DNA of 38,238 bases, from positions 1-38,238 of the forward strand of contig JAOZRX010000012.1 in assembly GCA_029939945.1 (NCBI GenBank), given 5' to 3'. The position numbers and the translations under genes were made by a program. The DNA comes from Candidatus Izemoplasma sp. GTDB taxonomy: Bacteria; Bacillota_I; Bacilli_A; Izemoplasmatales; Izemoplasmataceae. The notes beneath the pieces are model-generated. The model ran no database searches, had not been told where the DNA came from, and saw only the letters and a list, made by a program, of their open reading frames with translations. Shown piece after piece: positions 1 to 11,116 of the stretch (its first letter is position 1; every line of letters begins with the position of its first letter).

Positions 1-34
1 TTCTATTGCTATTATATCATATATTTTTGGATAT

Positions 35-71
35 AAAAAGACTAGGAAATCACTATTTACTAGTCTTTTTT
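35..71 (-). terminator. Intrinsic terminator downstream of pta
   Basis: An 11-bp perfect stem (35-45 with 60-70, AAAAAGACTAG/CTAGTCTTTTT) has a 14-base loop and runs of T on both strands. It lies just past the pta stop codon. It is placed to end pta, and because it is symmetric it may also end an unseen gene entering from the left. Confidence 0.85.
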
Positions 72-89
72 GCTATCACCTATTATCAA

Positions 90-1052
90 TTATTTAATTA
101 AAGATTGTGCTGCTGTTATTATTGCAGTTTTATATACATCTTCAACGCTACATCCCCGTGATAAATCATTAACTGGCTTATTTAATCCGGCTAGGATTGG
201 CCCCATTGCATCAAAACTACCTAATCTCTGTGCAATTTTGTATCCAATATTTCCAGAATTTAAGTCAGGAAATATAAATGTGTTTGCTTTCCCAGCTACG
301 TTACTCTCTTTATATTTCTTTTTAGCTACACTAGGTACAAAAGCAGCATCAAACTGCATTTCGCCATCTATTTCGTATCCTGAGTTGCTTTCTTGTGCTA
401 TTTTTGTAGCTAAAGCTACTTTTAAACTCTCTTCAGTTTCTCCACTTCCATTTGTAGAAAAAGAAAGCATAGCTACTTTTGGTATAATCCCAAACATTTC
501 TGCTGCTTTTGCTGATTCAATAGCGAATTCAGCTAAGTTTTTTGCAGTTGGGTTAGGATTAATTGCACAATCTGCAAATATATATTTTTCTTTATCTCTA
601 ACCATTAAGAAATATCCAAATGTTCTTGATATTCCTGGTTTTGTTTTAATTATTTGTAATGCAGGTCTTACTGTATCTCCTGTTGATTGAGTTGCTCCAC
701 TAACTAGTCCATCCACTTTGTCCATATAGACTAACATTGTTCCAAAGTAATTAGTTGTTAATAAAAGTTCTTCAGCCTCTTTAATAGACGCTTTCCCTTT
801 TCTTCTTTCTACAAAACTATTTACCATATTATCAAAATCTTTATAGTTGTAAGGATCAATAATTTCAAATAAAGAAATATCATACTTTTTAGGAATATCT
901 TTTTTGTTTCCAATTAATACAGGCTTAATAAGCCCTTCATCACATAATTTAAGTGCTGCTTGTAGTACTCTTTCATCCTTCATTTCAGGAAATACTATTC
1001 TAAGCCCTTTTCCCTTAATTTTTTGTTTTAATTCTTCAATAATATTTGCCAC
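90..1052 (-). CDS. pta: Phosphate acetyltransferase
   Basis: Cytoplasmic enzyme that interconverts acetyl-CoA plus phosphate and acetyl phosphate plus CoA. It is the first half of the Pta-AckA route that yields ATP in fermentation. The 320-residue length is that of the short, single-domain Pta of Firmicutes. Family-typical stretches are visible: SGATQSTGDTVRPAL at residues 118-132, ADCAINPNPTA at 160-170 and SFSTNGSG near 197-204. The start is GTG at 1052, chosen because AGGAG lies 7 bases upstream and no better start is near. Acetate kinase is not in the window. The gene stands alone between a terminator and a 109-base divergent region. Assignment is secure from sequence motifs. Confidence 0.95.
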   Translation of the reverse strand: MANIIEELKQKIKGKGLRIVFPEMKDERVLQAALKLCDEGLIKPVLIGNKKDIPKKYDISLFEIIDPYNYKDFDNMVNSFVERRKGKASIKEAEELLLTTNYFGTMLVYMDKVDGLVSGATQSTGDTVRPALQIIKTKPGISRTFGYFLMVRDKEKYIFADCAINPNPTAKNLAEFAIESAKAAEMFGIIPKVAMLSFSTNGSGETEESLKVALATKIAQESNSGYEIDGEMQFDAAFVPSVAKKKYKESNVAGKANTFIFPDLNSGNIGYKIAQRLGSFDAMGPILAGLNKPVNDLSRGCSVEDVYKTAIITAAQSLIK

Positions 1053-1073
1053 AAAATCACTCCTAACCTATAT

Positions 1074-1101
1074 AGTTTACAACATATTTATTATTTTTCA
1101 A
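1074..1101 (-). promoter_or_regulatory. Candidate pta promoter
   Basis: Read on the minus strand, TTGAAA (1101-1096) is followed after 16 bases by TAAACT (1079-1074), a 4/6 match to the -10 consensus, about 22 bases upstream of the GTG start. The match is modest in an AT-rich region, so this is a candidate only. Confidence 0.35.
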
Positions 1102-1137
1102 TTCTTTTTATATAGATATTATTTTTTTATAGATTAT

Positions 1138-1145
1138 GTTAAAAT
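1138..1145 (+). promoter_or_regulatory. Extended -10 promoter of the phosphatase/HIT pair
   Basis: TGT followed by TAAAAT (1140-1145) forms an extended -10 element. No good -35 is visible (TATTAT at 17 bases). The expected transcription start falls at about 1152, next to the ribosome binding site AGGTGAT, giving an unusually short leader like those of several other genes in this window. Confidence 0.4.
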
Positions 1146-1161
1146 GGTTTTAGGTGATTTT

Positions 1162-1824
1162 ATGAAAAAATTAGATACGATACTGTTTGATTTAGATGGA
1201 ACTTTAATTAACACAAACGAAATAATTATAAGAAGCTTTAAATCAAGTTTTGAGAGACATTTTCCTGATTTAGATGTTTCAAGAGATACTATTCTCACTT
1301 TTATTGGTCCTACTTTGCATGATACTTATGGTAAATATACAAATGATCCTAATCTTGTATTAGAGATGATCAATTCTTATCGTGAATTTTATGTTGAGTA
1401 TGAAATTGGAAACTTTGAAATTTATCCCCAAGTAGAAGAAGTAATTAAAGATTTATATAAACAAGGATACAACTTAGGAATAGTTACTTCAAAATTCAAA
1501 ATTGCTGCTTGGCCAAGCTTTACTCATTATGGGCTTGAAAAGTATTTTAGTGTTTTTGTAGCACTAGATGATGTCAATAATCCAAAACCAAACGAAGAAC
1601 CAGTAAATGTTGCATTAAGCCGTTTCCCTTCATATAACAAAGCAATAATGATAGGAGATAATCAAGGAGATATCCTTTCAGGTAAGAATGCTAATATCTA
1701 TAGTGCAGGAGTATCTTGGAGTATTAAAGGTAAAAAACATTTAGAAAAAGTTAATCCTGATTTTATGTTGTCAAATATGAAAGATATATTCAGGATAATA
1801 AATATAATTAATAAGGAGGAATAA
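1162..1824 (+). CDS. ppaX: HAD-family phosphatase, PpaX-like pyrophosphatase
   Basis: Haloacid-dehalogenase phosphohydrolase of 220 residues. The DxDGT nucleophile motif is at residues 10-14 (DLDGTLINT), motif II is VTSKFK, the conserved Lys is in NNPKPNEEP, and the Mg-binding motif is GDNQGD. The AGVSWSIKG stretch after motif IV resembles PpaX, which hydrolyses pyrophosphate in Bacillus; a phosphoglycolate-phosphatase-like role cannot be excluded. The start at 1162 was chosen because AGGTGAT precedes it; the frame is open further upstream into the pta region but those starts lack a ribosome binding site. The stop codon is two bases before the HIT gene, whose ribosome binding site lies inside this gene's end, so the two form an operon. 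Confidence 0.8.
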   Translation: MKKLDTILFDLDGTLINTNEIIIRSFKSSFERHFPDLDVSRDTILTFIGPTLHDTYGKYTNDPNLVLEMINSYREFYVEYEIGNFEIYPQVEEVIKDLYKQGYNLGIVTSKFKIAAWPSFTHYGLEKYFSVFVALDDVNNPKPNEEPVNVALSRFPSYNKAIMIGDNQGDILSGKNANIYSAGVSWSIKGKKHLEKVNPDFMLSNMKDIFRIINIINKEE

Positions 1825-1826
1825 GT

Positions 1827-2237
1827 ATGGATTGTATATTTTGTAAAATAATTGCTGGTGAAATTCCATCATACAAGGTTTATGAAGATGATAATGTTCT
1901 TGCTTTTCTTGATATTACACAAGGAACAAAAGGTCATACTTTAATAATTCCAAAAAAACACATCAAAAACGTCTATGAAATAGATGAAGAAACAATATTT
2001 AATGTATTCAAGGTTGTTCCAATGATTTCAAAAGCTCTTAAAAAAGCTTTTAATCCGATAGGGTTGAATATAATAAATAACAATGATCAGCCTCATCAAA
2101 GCGTTTTCCACTTCCATATTCATTTAATCCCTAGATATGAAGATGATGGAATGATTTTATCTACCATCAATAACTATGACAAATATGAACCGACTTATTT
2201 TAATAATCTAATTACGAAAATAACTAACGAAATGTAA
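1827..2237 (+). CDS. hit: HIT-family nucleotide-binding hydrolase
   Basis: A 136-residue histidine-triad protein. The triad HFHIH at residues 95-99, followed by LIPRY, is the catalytic His-x-His-x-His motif. The N-terminal CIFCKII (residues 3-9) is the common zinc-binding Cys pair of bacterial HIT proteins. Members hydrolyse nucleoside phosphoramidates and dinucleotides in the cytoplasm; the physiological substrate is usually unknown. AGGAGG lies 7 bases before the ATG and overlaps the end of the upstream phosphatase gene, so the pair is co-expressed. It is followed by a bidirectional terminator shared with the convergent aminopeptidase gene. Confidence 0.9.
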   Translation: MDCIFCKIIAGEIPSYKVYEDDNVLAFLDITQGTKGHTLIIPKKHIKNVYEIDEETIFNVFKVVPMISKALKKAFNPIGLNIINNNDQPHQSVFHFHIHLIPRYEDDGMILSTINNYDKYEPTYFNNLITKITNEM

Positions 2238-2265
2238 AAGGATTCCAATCGGAATCCTCTTTTTT
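2236..2265. terminator. Bidirectional terminator between HIT gene and aminopeptidase
   Basis: The stem AGGATTCC (2239-2246)/GGAATCCT (2251-2258) has the loop AATC. It is flanked by A-rich sequence on the left and a T run on the right, so it can act in both directions at this convergent junction. Confidence 0.85.
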
Positions 2266-3658
2266 AACAAAATAATTCAGTAAATGTCTTAACCATTACC
2301 CCTGTAGCTTCTTTTTTCTCAGAAGTAGCTGTCCCTGCTATATCTAGATGAATCCATTTAGTATCTTTATTAATAAACTCACTGATAAATGCTGCAGCAG
2401 TAGAAGCTCCTGCAAGTGGTCCACCACTGTTCTTTATATCAGCTACTTTACTCTCAATCATTTTATTAAATTCGCTTGTAACGGGCATCTCCCATACTTT
2501 TTCTCTTGTTTTAATGCTAGCTTTAAGGAATTTGTTTAAATATTTTTTATCATTTGTAAATGCTCCAGTGAACTCGTGTCCAAGTGCTGCAACCATAGCT
2601 CCTGTTAATGTTGCAATATCAATAACTTTTTTTGCTCCTTCTTTTTGAGCAAACCATACTGCATCAGCTAAAGTAAGTCTTCCTTCTGCATCTGTAGATA
2701 TTATTTCTATTGTTTTTCCACTTGCTGCAGTTAATATATCGTCTGGAACAATTGCTCCATCTCCAATTCTATTATCTGTAGCTGCGACAATTGCCATTAC
2801 ATTAGCTTTTAATTCTAAACGTGCAATTGCTTCAATAGCTCCTAATACAGCAGCAGACCCAGCCATATCACCTTTCATTCCCGGCATACTTCTTGGAGTT
2901 TTAAGAGAATATCCACCAGTATCATACATTACTCCTTTTCCTACTAAGGCAGTTGGATCTTCAAATGAAGGTAATCCTTGATATTTAACTAAAATCAACT
3001 TAGGTTCTTCAAAACTTCCTTTATTTACTCCTAAGTAAGCCCCCATATTCATATCTTCTATCTCTTTTTTATTATATATTCTAACTTTTATATTCTTATA
3101 TTTTTCTAACTTTAAAGAATGTTCTGCTAAACCAATAGCATTAAGGTAATTATATGGAGTATTTACAAGTTCACAAGCATTGTTCATACAATCTCCGTAT
3201 ACATATCCTTTTTTTACAGCCTCATATATCTTCCCTTCGCCATAATAGAAGAAGTTTTTGTCTTTATCTTCTTTTTTTGATTTAAATCTATCGAAAACAT
3301 AATTCTCAGTCATAATTATTTCCGATAAATCTTGCATTACTTGTTGGTAATTTTCATTCTCAAATGAATCTACAATAACACAATTGTTCCCTTTAAGTTT
3401 AGCTATACTTTTATATATTTTAATTCTTTTTACTTCGTCTTTTAAATCTTCGAAATTTACTATATGAATTCTTTTTGTAACTGTTTTGCCTAAGGTATAA
3501 ATAGTGGTAAATGGTTCCGTGGATAGTTCTTCTATTTTACCATCAAATAAATTGTTAACTTCTTTAACTATTGAATTTAGTAAGTTATTAGTAATAACTA
3601 TATCATTTTTCTCTTCTAATAAATTGAACTTTAATTGTTCCTTGATGTCTGTTTTCAT
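2264..3658 (-). CDS. pepA: M17 leucyl aminopeptidase
   Basis: Cytosolic zinc/manganese metallopeptidase that removes N-terminal residues from peptides. The M17 signature STDAEGRL is at residues 321-328. The metal ligands are recognisable in GKGVMYDTGGYSLK (240-253, Lys241 and Asp246) and MKGDMAG (261-267, Asp264), and Asp323/Glu325 lie in the signature. The 464-residue length is normal: a variable N-terminal domain of about 165 residues, then the catalytic domain. The ATG at 3658 is preceded by AGGAGG, which overlaps the stop codon of serS, so the two genes are tightly linked. It therefore probably shares the serS T-box control, which would couple peptide recycling to serine-tRNA charging (inference). 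Confidence 0.92.
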   Translation of the reverse strand: MKTDIKEQLKFNLLEEKNDIVITNNLLNSIVKEVNNLFDGKIEELSTEPFTTIYTLGKTVTKRIHIVNFEDLKDEVKRIKIYKSIAKLKGNNCVIVDSFENENYQQVMQDLSEIIMTENYVFDRFKSKKEDKDKNFFYYGEGKIYEAVKKGYVYGDCMNNACELVNTPYNYLNAIGLAEHSLKLEKYKNIKVRIYNKKEIEDMNMGAYLGVNKGSFEEPKLILVKYQGLPSFEDPTALVGKGVMYDTGGYSLKTPRSMPGMKGDMAGSAAVLGAIEAIARLELKANVMAIVAATDNRIGDGAIVPDDILTAASGKTIEIISTDAEGRLTLADAVWFAQKEGAKKVIDIATLTGAMVAALGHEFTGAFTNDKKYLNKFLKASIKTREKVWEMPVTSEFNKMIESKVADIKNSGGPLAGASTAAAFISEFINKDTKWIHLDIAGTATSEKKEATGVMVKTFTELFC

Positions 3659-3666
3659 GATTCCTC

Positions 3667-4941
3667 CTATTTAATAATATTAGTTTTCATATATGATCTT
3701 AAAACTTCTGGAACTATAATTGTTCCATCTTTTTGTTGGAAGTTCTCTATTATTGCAACTACTGTTCTTCCTACTGCTAATCCGCTTCCGTTTAATGTGT
3801 GAACATATTCTGGTTTTGAATCTTTGTTTCTCTTAAATTTTATATTTCCTCTTCTTGCTTGGTAATCCTCTGCATTTGAAATACTCCCTATTTCTTTATA
3901 TGCATTATATGAAGGTAACCAAACCTCTAAATCATACGTTTTTCTCATCCCAAATCCTAAATCTCCAGTACATAAAGTTACTACTCTATAAGGTAAATTA
4001 AGTAACTGTAGCACTTTCTCGCTATTTATAAGCATTGCTTCTAATTCATTATATGATTCTTCAGGTGTTGTAAATTTGATTAGTTCTACTTTATTAAATT
4101 GATGTAATCTGATAATTCCTCTAGTATCTCTTCCTGCACTTCCAGATTCTTGCCTAAACGCAGTAGTGAAGGATGCATATTTAATTGGTAATTGATTAAA
4201 ACTCAAAGTCTCTTCGCGATGCATGTTTATTGAAGGAACCTCGGCTGTAGGATTTAAATATAAATCTCTTTTATCTTCTAATTTAAAAGCATCGTCCTCA
4301 AATTTTGGAAATTGCCCAGAGGCAATCATTGAGTCTTTATTTATGATGTATGGCGGTAATAATTCCTTATATCCATGCTCAAATATATGTAAATCTAACA
4401 TAAAATTAATAAGTGCTCTTTCAAGTCTAGCACCAAGTCCTTTGTAGACAACAAAGCGACTTCCCGACATTTTGCTAGCTCTTTCAAAGTCTAGGATATC
4501 AAGTTTTACTCCTAAATCCCAATGTGCTAGAGGTTCAAAATCAAAAGTTGGTAAAACACCTTCTTTTTTAACTTCTATATTATCACTATCGTCTAATCCT
4601 ATAGGACAATCATCATGCGGAATATTAGGCGTTATAAGTAGACCGTTTAAGATGAATTCTTCAATTTCTCTTAACTCTTCCTCAAAATTTTTAATATCTG
4701 CCCCTATATTTTCTACTTTTTTAAGAATTTCCTTTATGTCTTTACCTTCTCTTTTATAAAGACCTATTTTTTTACTAGTCTCATTTCTTAAAGCTTTAAT
4801 CTTTTCTACTTGAATTATTATTTCTCTTCGATGCTTATCTTTTTCTACAACATCACTCAAGTATGAAAAATCCCCACCTCTTTTGCTTAACAATTTAATA
4901 TATTGTTCTGTATTATCTCTGATTAATTTAATATCTAACAT
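3667..4941 (-). CDS. serS: Seryl-tRNA synthetase
   Basis: Class II aminoacyl-tRNA synthetase that charges tRNA-Ser. It has 424 residues, the usual length. The N-terminal helical hairpin (about residues 25-100, charge-rich and coiled-coil-like) binds the long variable arm of tRNA-Ser. Motif 2 is FRQESGSAGRDTRG at 262-275 and motif 3 is NGSGLAVGRT at 384-393. The start ATG at 4941 has a strong AAAGGAGG just upstream. Expression is governed by the T-box leader upstream. It forms an operon with the aminopeptidase gene 8 bases downstream. Confidence 0.97.
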   Translation of the reverse strand: MLDIKLIRDNTEQYIKLLSKRGGDFSYLSDVVEKDKHRREIIIQVEKIKALRNETSKKIGLYKREGKDIKEILKKVENIGADIKNFEEELREIEEFILNGLLITPNIPHDDCPIGLDDSDNIEVKKEGVLPTFDFEPLAHWDLGVKLDILDFERASKMSGSRFVVYKGLGARLERALINFMLDLHIFEHGYKELLPPYIINKDSMIASGQFPKFEDDAFKLEDKRDLYLNPTAEVPSINMHREETLSFNQLPIKYASFTTAFRQESGSAGRDTRGIIRLHQFNKVELIKFTTPEESYNELEAMLINSEKVLQLLNLPYRVVTLCTGDLGFGMRKTYDLEVWLPSYNAYKEIGSISNAEDYQARRGNIKFKRNKDSKPEYVHTLNGSGLAVGRTVVAIIENFQQKDGTIIVPEVLRSYMKTNIIK

Positions 4942-4964
4942 TTCTTTTTCCTCCTTTAAAATAT

Positions 4965-5182
4965 AAAAATCGCCCTAAATTTAAGGGCGAATTGATTTCG
5001 CGGTACCACCTTATTTAAGGGTTTCCCCCTATCTTGAGTGTTTTATAACGGGAACAACCCGGGGATATTTGTTTCCCAACTCCAAGATAGATTTCATACA
5101 ATATCTTTGTTAGTTTTTCACCACCACTAACTCTCTTTAAAAGATTATTATACTACTTAGTCTTTTCAGCGTTTTCTTGTCT
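4965..5182 (-). promoter_or_regulatory. T-box riboswitch controlling serS
   Basis: On the minus strand the conserved T-box AAGGTGGTACCGCG is read from about 5012 to 4999, followed by the terminator stem TCGCCCT/AGGGCGA and a T run (about 4990-4965). Upstream, AGAGAG plus a small stem GTTAGT/ACTAAC around GGTGGTGAAAA matches the apical part of T-box stem I. In the segment GAAATCTATCTTGGAG, TCT (5091-5089) followed by A sits where the specifier codon is expected; UCU encodes serine and agrees with the downstream gene. Known mechanism: uncharged tRNA pairs with the specifier and the T-box and favours the antiterminator. The lower stem I and stem II/III pairings were not modelled. Confidence 0.9.
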
Positions 5183-5184
5183 TG

Positions 5185-5213
5185 ATAATAACAAAATAAG
5201 ATTTCTTTGTCAA
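5185..5213 (-). promoter_or_regulatory. Sigma-A type promoter of the serS T-box transcript
   Basis: On the minus strand TTGACA (5213-5208) is followed by a 17-base spacer and TATTAT (5190-5185). This is a near-consensus vegetative promoter, just upstream of the T-box leader. Confidence 0.85.
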
Positions 5214-5247
5214 CCTAATTGGTGCCTTTTATCCTTATAATCCCTTG

Positions 5248-5279
5248 AAAAAACAGATACAAAATTCGTATCTGTTTTT
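5248..5279 (-). terminator. Terminator of the gyrase operon
   Basis: A 12-bp stem AAAAACAGATAC (5249-5260)/GTATCTGTTTTT (5268-5279) with a 7-base loop lies directly after the gyrA stop. On the minus strand it ends in a T run. Confidence 0.88.
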
Positions 5280-5288
5280 AAGTATTTA

Positions 5289-7796
5289 CTATTCTACTTC
5301 TGGAGTTTGTGTTTCTACTTGTGGAACAACTTCTTCAATTTGCTCAATTTTTTCATCAATTTCAGTTTTAGCAACTATAGCTATAGTCGCTACTTTGTGC
5401 CCTTCGTTTAACTTAATCAATCTTACACCTTGTGTAGATCTTTTTGATGTAGCAATTTGTTCAACTGGAACCCTAATTATCATTCCTTTTGTAGTTGTGA
5501 TGATTAAATCCTCATCCCCTACAACGCTCTTTAATTTAGTAAGTTGTCCGTTTTTTTCAGTGATATTAAGTGTTTTAACACCTTTTCCACCACGATTTTG
5601 TTGTCTATATTCATCTACGATAGTTCTTTTACCATAGCCGTTTTCCGTTACAACAAGTATTTGATTTTTCTCTTCAGTAACAATTGTAAATCCCACAACT
5701 TCAACTGGTGGACTAATTAGTATTCCTCTAACTCCACTAGCTACACGACCCATATGACGAGCAGTTGTCTCGCTAAATCTAATAGCTTTACCATTTGATG
5801 CTCCTATAATTACATCTCTAGTTCCATCTGTTAGTCTTACTGCTAGTAATTCATCTCCTTCACGAAGATTAATTGCTTTAATTCCAGATGTTCTGATATT
5901 TTTAAAGTCTGATACAAGAGTTCTTTTCACTACTCCGCGTTTTGTAGCAAAGAATAAGAAGTTTTCACTTTCAAAATCATCTATTTTAGCTACTGCAGCA
6001 AGTGTTTCTCCATCATCTAAGTTAAGTAAATTTATAATCGGTAATCCTTTTGATGATCTTCCATAATTAGGTACTTTATATCCTTTTATTTTATAAACTC
6101 TACCGGTATTTGTGAAGAAAAGAATGAAATCGTGTGTTGAACAACTAATTAAATGTTCAACAACATCATCTTCATGTGTTTTAATACCCGTCATTCCTTT
6201 CCCACCACGATTTTGTGATTTATAAACGTCAGTATTCATACGTTTACAATAACCACTTGATGTGATAGTAATCATAATATCTTCAACAGGTATTAAATCT
6301 TCATCTTCAATATCTAAATCAATCGCTAGACTTATTTCAGAACGTCTAGGATCTGAGAATTTGTTTCTAATATCATTTAATTGTTCTTTAATTGTTTCAT
6401 ATTTTTTATCTTCATTAGCTAAAATAAATTCTAGTCCTTCTATTGTGTTTATTAACTCTTTTAATTCTTTTTCAAGTCTTTCTCCTTCTAACCCTGAAAG
6501 TCTTCTTAAACGCATTTCTAAGATAGCTTTAGCTTGTTCTGAAGAAAGTTCAAAACGTGTGATTAATTGCTGTTCAGCATCATCATAAGACGCTCTTATT
6601 GTTTTAATAACTTCATCAATATTCTTTAAAGCTATTAAAAGACCTTCTAATATATGAGCTCTTGTTTTAGCTTTATTTAGTTCAAATTGTGTTTTTCTAG
6701 TTAATACAACTATTTGGTGATTTACATAGTGAACTAAAACATCTTTTATAGGTAGTACTTTAGGTTGATTATCTACTAAAGCTAACATATTAATACCAAA
6801 CGTTGTTTGAAGTGGTGTATATTTATATAAATTATTCAAAGTCACATCAGCATTGATATCTCTTCTTAGTTCAATGACTAATCTAATTCCAATTTTTAGA
6901 TTTGATTCATCTCTCAAATCAGTTATTCCTTCAATTCTTTTCTCTTTTGCAAGTTCTGCAATCTTCTCAATTAGGCGAGATTTATTAACTTGATATGGGA
7001 TTTCAGTAACAATAATTGATTTTTTTCCTGATCTAGTTTCAACTATTTCTGTTTTAGCTCTCACCTTTATAGAGCCATTCCCCGTTTCATATGCTTTTCT
7101 TAACCCTGTCATTCCTAAGATTGTTCCACCTGTTGGAAAGTCTGGGCCTTTAATATATTGCATTAACTCTTCGGTTGTTATTTCATTGTTGTCAATATAA
7201 GCTAATATACCGTCGATTACTTCTCCTAAGTTATGCGGAGGAATATTGGTTGCCATACCAACCGCTATTCCTGTTGATCCATTTACTAATAAGTTAGGAA
7301 ATTTTGATGGTAAAACACTAGGTTCACTTTCAGACCCATCGTAGTTATCAATAAAATCAACTGTGTTTTTTCTTATATCTGATAACATTTCAGATGTTAT
7401 TTTTTGCATTTTCGCTTCAGTATAACGCATTGCAGCTGCGCCATCTCCATCTATTGAACCAAAGTTTCCGTGTCCATTTACTAAAGGATAACGATAACTA
7501 AATGATTGTGCCATTCTAACCATTGCATCGTAAATCGCTGTGTCTCCATGAGGATGATATTTCCCCATAACGTCCCCAACAATACGCGCTGATTTTTTAA
7601 ATGATTTTTCAGGATAAACACCTAGTTCATCCATCCCATATAAAATTCTTCGATGAACAGGTTTTAATCCATCTCTTACATCCGGTAAAGCTCTTGATAC
7701 AATGACACTCATTGCATAGCTTAAAAAGGACGTTTTCATTTCAGTTGTAATATTTATATTTTTTATTTTATCGTATTTAATATTATTTTCTTCCAT
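5289..7796 (-). CDS. gyrA: DNA gyrase subunit A
   Basis: Breakage-reunion subunit of gyrase (A2B2), which introduces negative supercoils. It has 835 residues from the ATG at 7796, chosen because AGGAGG lies 9 bases upstream; the upstream in-frame starts sit in or before that site. The catalytic tyrosine is Tyr125 in [11 protein letters not shown]. The quinolone-determining region reads [15 protein letters not shown], with Thr86 and Asp90 at the positions of E. coli Ser83 and Asp87. The GyrA-box-like QNRGGKG opens the C-terminal beta-pinwheel and distinguishes it from ParC. The tail is acidic and Glu/Pro-rich. The ribosome binding site lies within the end of gyrB, so translation is coupled. 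Confidence 0.97.
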   Translation of the reverse strand: MEENNIKYDKIKNINITTEMKTSFLSYAMSVIVSRALPDVRDGLKPVHRRILYGMDELGVYPEKSFKKSARIVGDVMGKYHPHGDTAIYDAMVRMAQSFSYRYPLVNGHGNFGSIDGDGAAAMRYTEAKMQKITSEMLSDIRKNTVDFIDNYDGSESEPSVLPSKFPNLLVNGSTGIAVGMATNIPPHNLGEVIDGILAYIDNNEITTEELMQYIKGPDFPTGGTILGMTGLRKAYETGNGSIKVRAKTEIVETRSGKKSIIVTEIPYQVNKSRLIEKIAELAKEKRIEGITDLRDESNLKIGIRLVIELRRDINADVTLNNLYKYTPLQTTFGINMLALVDNQPKVLPIKDVLVHYVNHQIVVLTRKTQFELNKAKTRAHILEGLLIALKNIDEVIKTIRASYDDAEQQLITRFELSSEQAKAILEMRLRRLSGLEGERLEKELKELINTIEGLEFILANEDKKYETIKEQLNDIRNKFSDPRRSEISLAIDLDIEDEDLIPVEDIMITITSSGYCKRMNTDVYKSQNRGGKGMTGIKTHEDDVVEHLISCSTHDFILFFTNTGRVYKIKGYKVPNYGRSSKGLPIINLLNLDDGETLAAVAKIDDFESENFLFFATKRGVVKRTLVSDFKNIRTSGIKAINLREGDELLAVRLTDGTRDVIIGASNGKAIRFSETTARHMGRVASGVRGILISPPVEVVGFTIVTEEKNQILVVTENGYGKRTIVDEYRQQNRGGKGVKTLNITEKNGQLTKLKSVVGDEDLIITTTKGMIIRVPVEQIATSKRSTQGVRLIKLNEGHKVATIAIVAKTEIDEKIEQIEEVVPQVETQTPEVE

Positions 7797-7809
7797 ATTG
7801 TTCATCCTC

Positions 7810-10794
<2,985 letters not shown>

Positions 10795-10795
<1 letters not shown>

Positions 10796-11007
10796 TAATT
10801 ACCAATTTTATAAACACCAATACCTTTTATTAACACTTTGTCTCCTGGGTATACTTTTTTTCCTCTTCTAGCTTCTAAAATATCATTTAAATATATTTTA
10901 TTTTCCGCTAAAAATGGTTTAACCATTCCACCTGATGAGACGATATTTACGTATTTAATAAATTGCCCCAAAGTGATGTATTCACTACTAATAATTACTT
11001 TTTCCAC
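10795..11007 (-). CDS. yaaA: S4-domain RNA-binding protein, YaaA type
   Basis: Small S4-domain protein of 70 residues, matching the roughly 70-residue YaaA/RlbA of Bacillus that sits between dnaN and recF. Its motif YITLGQFIKY...SGGMVKPFL...ILEARRGKKVYPGD is the S4 RNA-binding fold. The frame is open upstream to 11070, but the extra residues are an AT-rich artefact (repeated Tyr/Ile). The GTG at 11007 aligns best with the family and places the start about 28 bases after the predicted transcription start; its ribosome binding site is weak. Proposed roles in ribosome assembly in related bacteria are not established. ATG at 11025 is the alternative start. Confidence 0.85.
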
Positions 11008-11041
11008 AAGGTCACATTCTTTCATATATATTATTATATAT

Positions 11042-11070
11042 ATTATATAATAAAGATAAGAATAATACAA
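11042..11070 (-). promoter_or_regulatory. Promoter of the yaaA-recF-gyrB-gyrA operon
   Basis: On the minus strand TTGTAT (11070-11065), a 17-base spacer and a perfect TATAAT (11047-11042) lie between the dnaN terminator and yaaA. The expected transcription start is near 11035. Confidence 0.75.
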
Positions 11071-11090
11071 GGATTTGAACTTAGATAATA

Positions 11091-11114
11091 AAAAAAGTCC
11101 CGAAGGACTTTTTT
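11091..11114 (-). terminator. Terminator after dnaN with a TTCG loop
   Basis: A ten-base-pair stem AAAAAAGTCC (11091-11100)/GGACTTTTTT (11105-11114). Read on the minus strand the loop is TTCG closed by a C-G pair, the very stable UUCG tetraloop. It separates dnaN from the yaaA operon. Confidence 0.9.
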
Positions 11115-11116
11115 AA

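Noticed and set aside
904-1161. Upstream extension of the phosphatase reading frame into the pta gene
   Set aside because: It runs antisense through pta, lacks a ribosome binding site, and the HAD fold begins exactly at the ATG at 1162.
5245-5637. Plus-strand open frame opposite the gyrA 3' end
   Set aside because: Antisense shadow of gyrA; no ribosome binding site or recognisable family. The other frames opposite gyrB, serS, pta, mfd, fhs and the beta-repeat gene were dismissed for the same reason.
11008-11070. N-terminal extension of the S4-domain protein rich in Tyr and Ile
   Set aside because: It overlaps the promoter -10 and is translated AT-rich non-coding DNA; the family is about 70 residues.
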